Positions 6,928 through 15,447 of a stretch of 64,000 nucleotides of DNA are shown one piece after another. This DNA is from CANQBR01 sp964641395. Its GTDB lineage: Bacteria > Bacillota > Negativicutes > Acidaminococcales > Acidaminococcaceae. The translations under genes and the position numbers were made by a program. Every line of letters starts with the position of its first letter. Positions within the stretch are counted from its first letter, which is position 1. The stretch covers positions 1-64,000 of the forward strand of contig CAZXKQ010000004.1 of the NCBI GenBank assembly GCA_964641395.1. The letters are read 5' to 3'. The notes under the pieces are model-generated. The model made no database searches. It was not told the origin of the DNA and saw nothing but the letters and a program-made list of their open reading frames with translations.

Positions 6928-7940
6928 GGCTTCTCCTTGTAGGGCAGGCCTAGGTAGCGGTAGCACTCCCTAGTGGCGAGCCGCCCCCGGGGGGTGCGCT
7001 GCAACAGCCCCCGCTGCAGCAGATAGGGCTCGATTACGTCTTCGATGGTGCCCGCCTCCTCGCTGACGGCGGCGGCTATAGTCTCCAGCCCTACCGGGCC
7101 GCCGTCGAAGGTCTTGACGATGGCCTGGAGCACCCGCCTATCGTTCCTGTCCAAGCCCAGGCTGTCCACCTCCAGCTTGGTGAGGGCCTCCTCTGCCAAC
7201 TGCTGGGTGATCCGCTCCAGGCCCAGCACCTGGGCGAAGTCCCGCACCCGCTTCAAGAGCCGGTTGGCGATCCGAGGGGTGCCCCGGCTGCGGCGGGCGA
7301 TCTCTGCCGCTCCCTGGGGCTCGATGTCCACCGCCAGCAGTTCTGCCGAACGGGTGATGATGTACTGCAGCTCCTGGGGCTGGTAAAAGTCTAGGCGGCA
7401 CTGGACCCCGAAGCGGTCCCGCAGGGGGGCGGAGATGGCTCCTAGCCGGGTGGTAGCCCCCACCAGGGTGAAATGGGGCAGCTCCAAGCGCACGCTGCGG
7501 GCGCTGGGCCCCTTGCCGATGATGATGTCCAGGGCGAAGTCCTCCATGGCGGAATAGAGGATCTCCTCCACCACCTTGGAGAGGCGGTGCACCTCGTCGA
7601 TGAAGAGCACATCGTTGTCCCCTAGGTTGGTGAGGATGGCCGCCAGGTCCCCCTGCCGCTCGATGGCTGGGCCGGAGGTGACCCGGATATTCACGTTCAG
7701 CTCGTTGGCGATGATGTTGGCCAGGGTGGTCTTGCCTAGGCCGGGAGGGCCGAAGAGCAGCACATGGTCCAGGGCCTCCCCCCGGGCCGCCGCCGCTTTG
7801 ATGAAAACGGCCAGGTTGTCCTTCACCTGCTGCTGGCCTATGTATTCAGCTAGGAGCCGGGGGCGGAGGCTGTACTGCCAACTGTCCCCGTCCTGCTGGC
7901 TGCCGGTGACGATCCGGCTCTGGGGCTCTTGAAAATCCAT
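6924..7940 (-). CDS. ruvB: Holliday junction branch migration helicase RuvB
   Basis: 338 aa AAA+ motor that drives branch migration with RuvA. Walker A GPPGLGKTT, Walker B FIDEVHR, sensor region GATTRLG, arginine-finger stretch APLRDRFG, and the winged-helix end TPRGRLAT. ATG 7940 is preferred over the GTG at 7949 because the GAGGTGG ribosome site overlaps the latter. It follows ruvA by 11 bases. Confidence 0.97.
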   Translation of the reverse strand: MDFQEPQSRIVTGSQQDGDSWQYSLRPRLLAEYIGQQQVKDNLAVFIKAAAARGEALDHVLLFGPPGLGKTTLANIIANELNVNIRVTSGPAIERQGDLAAILTNLGDNDVLFIDEVHRLSKVVEEILYSAMEDFALDIIIGKGPSARSVRLELPHFTLVGATTRLGAISAPLRDRFGVQCRLDFYQPQELQYIITRSAELLAVDIEPQGAAEIARRSRGTPRIANRLLKRVRDFAQVLGLERITQQLAEEALTKLEVDSLGLDRNDRRVLQAIVKTFDGGPVGLETIAAAVSEEAGTIEDVIEPYLLQRGLLQRTPRGRLATRECYRYLGLPYKEKP

Positions 7941-7951
7941 AGCGTCCACCT

Positions 7952-8560
7952 CTATTTTTTCGCTGCGAAGAGCCGCAGGGCCTTAGGCAGGATCTCCTCC
8001 GTCCGCAGGCTGGCGCAGTCGGGTATCTGTTCCAAGATAGGCAGGATCTCGCTGTTGGCATAGCCTAGGGAAGCCAGGGCCTCGATGGCCTCCGCCACCG
8101 GACTCTGCTCCCCGGCCCCCCTGCCGGGGCCCAGCTCCCGGCCGCCGCTGTCGGTGAAGCTCCCCACCCTGTCCTGCAATTCCAGCAGCAGCCGCTCCGC
8201 CGTCTTCTTGCCGATGCCCGGCAGCTTGGTGAGGGTCTTCACGTCCTTGCTGCGCAGGGCCAGGTAGAAGGCGTCCGGCTTGATGGAGCTGAGGATGCCC
8301 AGGGCCAGCTTAGGCCCCACCCCGCTCACCCCTAAGAGGAGGAGGAAGAGGTCGTAGCCCTCCTTGCTGAGGAAGCCGAAGAGGAGGATGGCATCCTCCC
8401 GTACGGCGGTGTGGATGTAGAGCCGCAGCTCTTGGTGCAGCTTCAACTGGGCCAGCTCCCTGGCCGCCATGTACACCCGGTAGCCTACGCCGCCCTGGGT
8501 TTCGATTATGCAAGTCTCCAGGCCTAGCTCCCCCACCTGGCCCTGTAGGCTCCCTATCAT
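7952..8560 (-). CDS. ruvA: Holliday junction DNA-binding protein RuvA
   Basis: 202 aa, normal length. N-terminal OB domain MIGSLQGQV, two helix-hairpin-helix segments (LLGVSGVGPKLALGIL and KLPGIGKKTAERLLLEL), and the C-terminal domain III that contacts RuvB (EAIEALASLGY). Overlaps ruvC by 4 bases (ATGA). Confidence 0.97.
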   Translation of the reverse strand: MIGSLQGQVGELGLETCIIETQGGVGYRVYMAARELAQLKLHQELRLYIHTAVREDAILLFGFLSKEGYDLFLLLLGVSGVGPKLALGILSSIKPDAFYLALRSKDVKTLTKLPGIGKKTAERLLLELQDRVGSFTDSGGRELGPGRGAGEQSPVAEAIEALASLGYANSEILPILEQIPDCASLRTEEILPKALRLFAAKK

Positions 8561-9084
8561 CGCACAACTCTCCCTCTATCTTCATTCCCGGCCGCCGCCT
8601 CCGTCCAGCGCCTGGTGGCCGCATTGTGGAGGCCGCAGATGGCCGCCGCCAAGGCGTCCGCCACGTCGTCCGGCCGCAGCTTCTGGCGGATGTTCAGCAG
8701 GTGCATCACCATGAAGATCACCTGTTCCTTGCTGGCGCTGCCTGTGCCCACCACGCTCTGCTTGATCTCCATAGGGGTGAACTCCAGCACCGGCAGGCCG
8801 CTGTTCGCCGCCGTCAGCAGCACCACCCCCCGGGCCTGGCCCACAGGGATGGCGGTAGTCACATTGCGGTTGAAAAAGAGCTTCTCAATGCTCATAAAGT
8901 CCGGCTTATAGGCGGCGATGAGGCTGCCCACCTCCTGGTAGATCCGCTGCAGCCGCAGTTCCGGCAACAGCGCCTTGTCCGTGGTCACCGCCCCGTAGGC
9001 GATGGGGCGCAGCCTGTTGCCTACCAGCTCTACCAGGCCGTAGCCGCAGATGGCGGTGCCTGGGTCTATTCCTAAAGCGATCAT
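8557..9084 (-). CDS. ruvC: Crossover junction endodeoxyribonuclease RuvC
   Basis: 175 aa resolvase. The acidic catalytic set is visible as MIALGIDPG (first Asp), the Glu in FMSIEKLFF, and the C-terminal DDVADALAAAICG pair. AGAGAGGG precedes the ATG. Second gene of the operon, 85 bases after yebC, with a weak hairpin between them. Confidence 0.97.
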   Translation of the reverse strand: MIALGIDPGTAICGYGLVELVGNRLRPIAYGAVTTDKALLPELRLQRIYQEVGSLIAAYKPDFMSIEKLFFNRNVTTAIPVGQARGVVLLTAANSGLPVLEFTPMEIKQSVVGTGSASKEQVIFMVMHLLNIRQKLRPDDVADALAAAICGLHNAATRRWTEAAAGNEDRGRVVR

Positions 9085-9133
9085 AGCCCTCTCTTCACCC
9101 GAACCTGGCCCTGGGAAGGCGGCCCCCTAGTTC

Positions 9134-9163
9134 AAAAGTGGCAGGCATTGACCTGCCCGCCAC
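9134..9163 (-). terminator. Weak hairpin between yebC and ruvC
   Basis: 9-bp stem with one G-U pair and an 8-base loop, followed by UUUU on the minus strand. Could attenuate transcription into ruvC rather than end it, since no separate ruvC promoter was found. Confidence 0.4.
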
Positions 9164-9169
9164 CCTGCT

Positions 9170-9913
9170 TCACTCTTCTTCTTCATCCTCTGGCAGCTCT
9201 GCGTTGGAGTAGACCGCATCAACATCGTCTAGCTCTTCCAGGGCGTCCAGCAGCCGCTGCACCTTCTCCGCATCCTCCCCGGCAAGGGCCGTGGTGGTGT
9301 TGGGCAGCATGGTGATCTCCGCTTCCTCGGCTTCGATCCCCGCGTCCTCCAAGGCCTTGGCCACGGCATCGAAGTTGCCTGGCTCGGTGATGATTTCAAA
9401 GCCCTCCGGCTCGCTCTTGATGTCCTCGGCTCCGGCGTCCAGGGCGATGAGCATCAGGTCGTCCTCGCTGATGCCGCTTTCGGCGCTCACCCAGAAGCTC
9501 CCCTTCTGCTGGAACATGTAGCTGACGCAGCCGCTGCCCCCTAGGTTGCCCCCGTGCTTGGTGAAGATGTGGCGCACGTCGGCAGCGGTACGATTGCGAT
9601 TGTCCGTCAAGGCCGTCACCATCATAGCGATGCCGCAGGGACCGTAGCCTTCGTAGGTAACCTCTTCGAAGCTGCTGCCCTCTAAGGCGCCGGCCCCCTT
9701 GGCGATGGCCCGCTGGATGTTGTCCTTAGGCACGTTGTTGGCCTTGGCCTTGCTGAGGGCCAGCTTCAGCTTCATATTGCCGGTAGGGTCGCTGCCCCCC
9801 ATACGCACGGCGATGGTGATCTCCCGGGAGATCTTGGTAGTGATCTTGCCCCGCAGGGCGTCGGCCTTACCCTTTTTATGCTTGATATTAGCCCACTTAC
9901 TATGTCCTGACAT
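9170..9913 (-). CDS. yebC: YebC/PmpR family protein
   Basis: 247 aa, full length. Starts MSGHSKWANIKHKKGKAD, with NVPKDNIQRAIAKG and YEGYGPCGIAMMV in the expected places, and an acidic C-terminus. The family includes transcriptional regulators (PmpR) and, more recently described, factors that act on ribosomes at difficult sequences. It is the usual partner of ruvC. A GGAGG site is placed 9 bases before the ATG and a strong promoter lies 60 bases upstream. Confidence 0.95.
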   Translation of the reverse strand: MSGHSKWANIKHKKGKADALRGKITTKISREITIAVRMGGSDPTGNMKLKLALSKAKANNVPKDNIQRAIAKGAGALEGSSFEEVTYEGYGPCGIAMMVTALTDNRNRTAADVRHIFTKHGGNLGGSGCVSYMFQQKGSFWVSAESGISEDDLMLIALDAGAEDIKSEPEGFEIITEPGNFDAVAKALEDAGIEAEEAEITMLPNTTTALAGEDAEKVQRLLDALEELDDVDAVYSNAELPEDEEEE

Positions 9914-9973
9914 AGCCTTCTGCCTCCAAACTCTCAGCCGCCCCTAGCGGCCCACACAGTTCCACACCTTTTG

Positions 9974-10002
9974 ATTATACAATGGGCCCCCTGTATTTGC
10001 AA
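9974..10002 (-). promoter_or_regulatory. Promoter of the yebC-ruvCAB-queH-spoIID-queA operon
   Basis: Minus strand TTGCAA, exactly 17 bases, TATAAT. It lies between rpe and yebC, and no terminator separates it from yebC. Confidence 0.8.
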
Positions 10003-10029
10003 GGCTTAATGGAAAAACTTTCGCCGTTC

Positions 10030-10671
10030 TCAGCGCAGGGAGGCGATGGCGGCGGCTGCGTCCTCTGCCCCGTAGATGTAGGAGCCGGCTACCAGGATGC
10101 TGGCCCCGGCAGCCTTTACTAAGGGGGCGGTGGCGGCGGTGATCCCCCCGTCCACCTGGATGGGCAGCTGCAGGCCCCGCTCCGCCAGCAGGCGCTGCAG
10201 GCGGCGGATCTTGTCCACGCTCTCCGGGATGAAGGCCTGGCCGCCGAAGCCTGGGTTCACCGTCATCACCAGCACCATGTCTGCCAGGGGCAGCACCTCT
10301 TCCACAGAGCTGAGGGGAGTGGCGGGGTTGAGGGCCACGGCGGCCCGCAGCCCTGCCTCCTTGATCTGCTGCAGGCAGCGGTGCAGGTGCTTGGTGGCCT
10401 CCGCATGGACGCAGAGCTGGTCAGCCCCTGCCTCCTTAAAGGCCCCTATGTACTTCTCCGGCTGTTCCACCATCAGGTGGCAGTCGAAGAAGAGGGAGCT
10501 CACCCGCCGCAGCTTCTTCACCACCGGGGCGCCGAAGGTGAGGTTGGGCACGAAGCAGCCGTCCATCACGTCGATGTGGAGCCAGTCCGCCCCTGCCGCC
10601 TCCACCCTGCGAACTTCCTGAGCTAGGTAGGCGAAGTCGGCAGACAAAATCGAAGGGGCGATAATCAGCAT
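10030..10671 (-). CDS. rpe: Ribulose-phosphate 3-epimerase
   Basis: 213 aa TIM-barrel enzyme interconverting ribulose 5-phosphate and xylulose 5-phosphate. IIAPSILSADFAYL at the start, the metal-binding HIDVMDGCFVPNLTFG, DCHLMVEQP, VMTVNPGFGGQ and QVDGGI near the end are all family hallmarks. Last gene of the def operon, 2 bases after rsgA. Confidence 0.97.
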   Translation of the reverse strand: MLIIAPSILSADFAYLAQEVRRVEAAGADWLHIDVMDGCFVPNLTFGAPVVKKLRRVSSLFFDCHLMVEQPEKYIGAFKEAGADQLCVHAEATKHLHRCLQQIKEAGLRAAVALNPATPLSSVEEVLPLADMVLVMTVNPGFGGQAFIPESVDKIRRLQRLLAERGLQLPIQVDGGITAATAPLVKAAGASILVAGSYIYGAEDAAAAIASLR

Positions 10672-10673
10672 CT

Positions 10674-11549
10674 CTAAACCTTCCTTCCTGGCCAGGCCTT
10701 GGCTTCTGCCAGGATGGCCAAGTAATTCTCATAGCGGCTGGGGGCGATGGCCCCCGCTGCCACTGCCGCCTTCACTGCGCAGTCCGGCTCGTGGCTGTGG
10801 CTGCAGGGCTGGTAGCGGCAGGCCCGGCTGTAGGCGGCGAACTCCCGAAAGCCCCCCGCTGGATCCAGCTGGGGCCACTCTTCCAAGAAGACGTTGCCAA
10901 AGCCAGGGGTGTCGGCGATATAACCCCCTAGAAGGGGCAGCAGCTGGGCATAGCGGGTGGTGTGCCGCCCCCGGGCGATCTTGGCGCTCAGCTCCCCGGT
11001 GTGGAGTTCCAGGCCGGGAGAGAGGGCGTTGAGCAGGGAGCTTTTGCCTACCCCGCTGGGACCTCCTAGGGCGCAGAGCCTGCCGGCCAGCCGCTCCTGC
11101 AACGCCTCCAGGCCCCTCCCCGTCTTAGCGGAGAGGGGGAGGACTTCATAGCCCGCCCCTCGGTAGACCTGGGCGATGGCCTCTAGCTGGCCCTCATCCA
11201 CCAAGTCCGCCTTGTTCAAGAGGAGGAGCACCGGCACCTGGGCGTTTTCCGCCAGGGCCAGCAGCTTGTCTGCCAGCAGGTAGCTGAAGGCAGGGTGGGC
11301 GCAGGCGAAGGTCAGCAACAGCAGGTCCAGGTTGGCCATGGCCGGCCGGGTGAGGAAGTTGCGCCGAGGCAGCACCTCCGTCACCATGCCCTCCGTACCG
11401 GCCACCTCAATGCTCACCAGGTCCCCTGTCACCAGGGAGTAGCGCCGCTGCTTCAAGCGGCCCTTCACCTTGCAGGGATAGACCTGGCCGCCTACTGCCA
11501 CGTAGTAGTAGCCGCTGTAGGCCTTCAGCACCCGGCCCTGGGCTCTCAC
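10674..11549 (-). CDS. rsgA: Small ribosomal subunit biogenesis GTPase RsgA
   Basis: 291 aa. Circularly permuted GTPase order is visible: NKAD (G4) comes first, then GGPSGVGKSSLLN (G1) and DTPGF (G3). An N-terminal OB part and a C-terminal zinc site (C-x4-C-x-H-x5-C) complete the family pattern. It acts late in 30S maturation. GTG start overlaps the kinase stop codon (GTGA). Confidence 0.96.
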   Translation of the reverse strand: MRAQGRVLKAYSGYYYVAVGGQVYPCKVKGRLKQRRYSLVTGDLVSIEVAGTEGMVTEVLPRRNFLTRPAMANLDLLLLTFACAHPAFSYLLADKLLALAENAQVPVLLLLNKADLVDEGQLEAIAQVYRGAGYEVLPLSAKTGRGLEALQERLAGRLCALGGPSGVGKSSLLNALSPGLELHTGELSAKIARGRHTTRYAQLLPLLGGYIADTPGFGNVFLEEWPQLDPAGGFREFAAYSRACRYQPCSHSHEPDCAVKAAVAAGAIAPSRYENYLAILAEAKAWPGRKV

Positions 11550-13594
11550 AGGCTCTTCTCCTCTACCTTCACTCCGTCACAGGTGAGGCTGACCACCGCC
11601 GGGGAGGCGTAGTCCAACCGCTGCCTGATCCGCACCCCGCCCCGCTGCTTGCCCTTGTAGAGGCTGGTGCGGCCGGTAGCGTCCACCAGGACTATTTCCA
11701 CCTCGTGGCGCTTGTTATCCCCTGGCACCACGAATTCTACATAGGTATTCTTCATCTGGGGGCCGGCGCTGACGGTTACATCCACCTTGTCACCGCTGCC
11801 TAGCTTGGTGCCCACCGGCGGATCCACGCTCTTCACCGTGCCCTTGGGCTCGTTGCCCTGGACCTCCCCCACCTTCCCCAGGGTGAGCTGGGCCTTGGCC
11901 AGCAGGCTCTGGGCCTCCGTCAGCTTCTTGCCTACGATGGCCGGCACCGGCTTGTCCCCCTCGCAGATCAGTAAGTCGATGTCACTGCCCTTGGGGGACT
12001 TTTCCAAGCCCTTGGGAGAGGTGGAGACCACGGTGTCGATGCGGGCTCCCTTCACGTACTTGTGCTGGATGTGGCCGATGGTGAAGCCGGCGTCCTCCAG
12101 GAGGGTGCGAGCCTTGACCAGGGACATGCCGGTAACGTCCGGCACCTGCTTCAGCTCCGCCCCCCGGGAGATGGTGAGGGTGATGCTGGCGTGCTCCCGC
12201 AGCTTCTCCCCTGCCTTCACGCTCTGCTCCATCACCCGGCCCTCCCTGAAGGCTGGGTCGTTGCTAAAACTCTCTTCCAGCTTCACCTGGAAGTTTTTCG
12301 CCTCCAAGGTCTTCTGGGCCTCTACCACCGTCATGTTCACCACGTTAGGCACTTCCGCCTCTTGGTAGCGCACCCCGAAGAAGAAGTGGGCGGCAAAGCT
12401 GATCACTACCACCAAGAGGGTGAAGAGGAGGAGGAGCCGCACCCAGTTCACCCGCCTGCGGGTGCCCCGCCTGCCTGGCCGGGCCCCGGAGGGAGGCTGT
12501 TTATTGCCCTTTAATTTCGCCGTCAGCACCTCCAGTACAGGGGACTTAGGCACCTGCCTCACCTCAGTGGGCAGCTGGGCGGTGAGGGGCAGGGTCTGGG
12601 TGTCGCTAGGGGCCTCAAGCTGGTCCTGGCTAGGCAGGGGCCGCTTCATAATCAGGGTGGTAGCCCCCTCGTCGGGCCCCTCCTCTGGGGCCTGAGGCTC
12701 CTTCTTCTCCAGACCGCCTAGGACCTTGCCGTAGTCCTCTTCCTCGCTGCCGTAGAGCTTGGCCAACAGGGCCTGAAGGTCCTTGCGCAGCTGGCTGGCG
12801 TTTTCGTAGCGCTGCTCCGGCTTCTTAGCCATGGCCTTGTCGATGATCTCCTGCAGCCCCTCCGGCACCTCCTGCAGGTAGTCCTGGAGGCGGGGTATGG
12901 GCTGGGTGGCGTGCATCATGGTCACCGCCACCGCCGTAGGCCCGTTGAAGGGCACATGGTCGGTGAGCATCTCAAAGAGGACGATGCCCAGGCTGTAGAC
13001 GTCGCTGGCAGCGGTGATCTTGCCGCCGCTGGCCTGCTCAGGGGAGAGGTAGTGGACGCTGCCCATCACGTTGGCCGAAAAGACCACCGTCTGGTTGCTG
13101 ATCATCTTGGCGATGCCGAAGTCGGCCACCTTAGGGTTCAGATCCTGGTCGATTAAGATATTCTGGGGTTTGATATCGCAGTGGATGATATTGCGGTTGT
13201 GGGCGTGCTCCAGGGCGTTGGCCAAGCGGGCGGCGATGGTCAGGGCGGCCTGGATGCTCAATTTATGGTGCTGTAAAAAGGTCTTCAGGGTGGTGCCCTG
13301 GACGTACTCCATGACGATGTACTGATCCGGGCCGTCCACCGCTACATCGTAGATATTGATAATGTAGGGGTGATAGAGGCGGGCTACCGACTTGGCCTCC
13401 CGCCTGAACTGCTCCAGCAGTTCCTTGTCGGCGGCAAACTCCGGCCGCAGCATCTTGATGGCCACGTTCCGGTCCAAGAGTTCGTCATGGCCGAGGTAGA
13501 CCTGGGCCATGCCGCCGGTGCCTATGGTCTCCACTATCTTGTAGCGCCCGTTCAGGAGGCGGCCGTTCAGCTGCCCCTCTCTCTCCTTAGCCAC
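11546..13594 (-). CDS. prkC: PASTA-domain Ser/Thr protein kinase
   Basis: 682 aa Hanks-type kinase. Kinase domain at about residues 15-275 with GTGGMAQVYLG, catalytic CDIKPQNIL, and DFG in VADFGIAK. A Lys/Arg-rich juxtamembrane stretch precedes one membrane segment (LLLLFTLLVVVISFAAHFFF, about residue 390). Three extracellular PASTA repeats follow, then a roughly 65-residue extension with no repeat. PASTA domains sense muropeptides or lipid II. The cognate PP2C phosphatase is immediately upstream. GTG 13594 is chosen since AAGGAGG lies 8 bases before it; the frame opens 3 codons earlier inside that site. Confidence 0.95.
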   Translation of the reverse strand: MAKEREGQLNGRLLNGRYKIVETIGTGGMAQVYLGHDELLDRNVAIKMLRPEFAADKELLEQFRREAKSVARLYHPYIINIYDVAVDGPDQYIVMEYVQGTTLKTFLQHHKLSIQAALTIAARLANALEHAHNRNIIHCDIKPQNILIDQDLNPKVADFGIAKMISNQTVVFSANVMGSVHYLSPEQASGGKITAASDVYSLGIVLFEMLTDHVPFNGPTAVAVTMMHATQPIPRLQDYLQEVPEGLQEIIDKAMAKKPEQRYENASQLRKDLQALLAKLYGSEEEDYGKVLGGLEKKEPQAPEEGPDEGATTLIMKRPLPSQDQLEAPSDTQTLPLTAQLPTEVRQVPKSPVLEVLTAKLKGNKQPPSGARPGRRGTRRRVNWVRLLLLFTLLVVVISFAAHFFFGVRYQEAEVPNVVNMTVVEAQKTLEAKNFQVKLEESFSNDPAFREGRVMEQSVKAGEKLREHASITLTISRGAELKQVPDVTGMSLVKARTLLEDAGFTIGHIQHKYVKGARIDTVVSTSPKGLEKSPKGSDIDLLICEGDKPVPAIVGKKLTEAQSLLAKAQLTLGKVGEVQGNEPKGTVKSVDPPVGTKLGSGDKVDVTVSAGPQMKNTYVEFVVPGDNKRHEVEIVLVDATGRTSLYKGKQRGGVRIRQRLDYASPAVVSLTCDGVKVEEKSL

Positions 13595-14369
13595 GCTCTC
13601 CACCTCCTTCCGGCGGAGTGGGAGCGTCTAGTTCCCGCAAAAGGATGAAGGAGATGTTGTCGCGGCCGCCGTGGTCCAAGGCCGCCTCCAGCAGGGCCTG
13701 GGCCGTCCCTTCCAACTCCTCCCCGGCCAAGAGGGCTGCCAACTCTTCATCCCGCACCATGTCGGAGAGGCCGTCAGAGCAGAGGAGGATCTGATCCCCC
13801 GGGGCCAGCTGGAAGCGGTTCAGCTCCGGCTCCACCTTCTCCTCCACCCCCAAGGCTTGGAGGAGGATGTTCTTCTTAGGATGGATGAAGGCCTCTTCCG
13901 AGGTGATCTTCCCCTCCTGCAGCAGGGCCCCTACCACGCTTTGGTCATGGGTGATGCAGATCAGCTGTCCCTGGCGGTAGAGGTAGAGGCGGCTGTCCCC
14001 GATGTGTACCACGTAGGCGGTGCCGTCCCCCGGCAGGTAGAGGGCGGTGAGGGTGGTACCCATCTCCCGGTACTGGGCATTGTCCTGGGCCATCTTGTAG
14101 ACATGGGCGTTGGCCCTGGCACAGGCCTCCAGCAGCACGTACTCGATGCCCACCTCGGCGGCCAAGGGCTCCCCGTTCCCTGTGCCTACATGGCGCAGCG
14201 GATAGGTGGCCGCCTCGAAGGCCTTGAGGGTGGCCCGGCTGGCGATCTCCCCTGCCGCATAACCTCCCATGCCGTCTGCTACGGCAAAGAGGAAGGGGGT
14301 GCGCAACAGCAGGGCGTCCTCGTTGTTGCCCCGCACCCTGCCCACATGGGTCTTACTGATTACCTGCAC
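13587..14369 (-). CDS. prpC: PP2C-type Ser/Thr phosphatase (Stp/PrpC)
   Basis: 260 aa. Metal-binding PP2C motifs: R-x-NNED in GRVRGNNEDA, VADGMGGYAAGE, HIGDSRLYL, ICSDGLSDMV-like LLCSDGLSDM, and HGGRDNISF. It reverses the neighbouring kinase and overlaps it by 8 bases. GTG start with AAGGAGAGG upstream, overlapping the end of rlmN by 17 bases. Confidence 0.95.
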   Translation of the reverse strand: MQVISKTHVGRVRGNNEDALLLRTPFLFAVADGMGGYAAGEIASRATLKAFEAATYPLRHVGTGNGEPLAAEVGIEYVLLEACARANAHVYKMAQDNAQYREMGTTLTALYLPGDGTAYVVHIGDSRLYLYRQGQLICITHDQSVVGALLQEGKITSEEAFIHPKKNILLQALGVEEKVEPELNRFQLAPGDQILLCSDGLSDMVRDEELAALLAGEELEGTAQALLEAALDHGGRDNISFILLRELDAPTPPEGGGERG

Positions 14370-15447
14370 TTACATCCTCTCCTTCGTCCCGTCTCCCCTG
14401 CTGGCCGGCCCCCCGCAGCTGGCCGCAGGCGGCGGCTATGTCCCCGCCCATTTCCCGCCGCAGGGTGGCGTTAAGGCCTAAGCGCCGCAAAAGGCGGCAA
14501 AACCGCTGGCAGGCCTGGGGCGTAGGCCGTCGCAGCCCCCGCTCCGGCACCGGGTTGGCAGGGATTAAATTCACCACTGCCCCCTGGCCGGCTAGGTAGG
14601 AAGCCAGCAAACGCCCGTCCTCCTCCCCATCGTTGAGGCCGGCCAGCAAGATGTATTCATAGGTCACCTGCCTCCCCCTAGCCGCCGCGTAGGCGGCCGC
14701 CGCCTGCAGGACGGCGGGGAAGGGATAGGCCTCCTCCACCGGCATCAAGGCGGCCCGCACCTCGCGGCGCACGCTGTGGAGGGAGATGGCCAGGTTGATA
14801 GGCCTCCCCTCCCTGGCCAGGCGCTCTATGCCAGGCACCAGGCCGCAGGTGGAGATGGTCATATGCCTATAGCTGAGGCCCCAGGCCTCTGGCTGATGGC
14901 AGAAGTCTAAGGCGCCCAGCACGTTATCGTAATTCAAGAAGGGCTCCCCGCTGCCCATCACCACCAGCCGGGCGAGGCGCTTCCCCTCTGAGGCCAGGCG
15001 GGCGCTGAAGAGGGCGGCCTGGGCTAGGAGCTCCTCCTTGGCCAGGTTCCGCTCCAACCCCTGCCGGCCGCTGGCGCAGAAACGGCAGCCCATGGGGCAG
15101 CCTACCTGGCTGGAGAGGCAGGCGCTGTAACCGTAGTCGTGCTCCATCAAGACGCTTTCCACCTGGCAGCCGTCAGGATACTGGAGCAAGAGCTTGGTGG
15201 TAAGGCCGTCGGCGCTCTGCTGGCTCCTCACCACCTGGAGCCGGCTGGGCAGGAGGCTGCAGGTGGCGGCCAACAGCTCCCTGTCCCCCTTCCTTAGGTC
15301 GGTCATGGCGGCGAAGTCGTAGACATAACGCCGGTAGAGCCACTGGTAGACCTGTCTGGCCCGGTACCTGGCCAGGCCCAGAGTGCTGAAGAATTGCTCC
15401 AGGGCCGGCAGTTCCAGGCCGAAGAGCTCCACCCTGTCCTCCCTCAC
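14353..15447 (-). CDS. rlmN: Dual-specificity rRNA/tRNA (adenine-C2) methyltransferase RlmN
   Basis: 364 aa radical SAM enzyme that methylates A2503 of 23S rRNA and A37 of some tRNAs. Cluster motif CPMGCRFCASG, MGSGEPFLNYDNV, TISTCGLVPGI, ISLHSVR, and the methyl-carrying C-terminal Cys in DIAAACGQL. The open frame extends to 15576 but the N-terminal 43 codons overlap rsmB and are not family-like. GTG 15447 overlaps the rsmB stop (GTGA) after GGGAGG; a second GTG five codons on is also possible. Confidence 0.95.
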   Translation of the reverse strand: MREDRVELFGLELPALEQFFSTLGLARYRARQVYQWLYRRYVYDFAAMTDLRKGDRELLAATCSLLPSRLQVVRSQQSADGLTTKLLLQYPDGCQVESVLMEHDYGYSACLSSQVGCPMGCRFCASGRQGLERNLAKEELLAQAALFSARLASEGKRLARLVVMGSGEPFLNYDNVLGALDFCHQPEAWGLSYRHMTISTCGLVPGIERLAREGRPINLAISLHSVRREVRAALMPVEEAYPFPAVLQAAAAYAAARGRQVTYEYILLAGLNDGEEDGRLLASYLAGQGAVVNLIPANPVPERGLRRPTPQACQRFCRLLRRLGLNATLRREMGGDIAAACGQLRGAGQQGRRDEGEDVSAGNQ

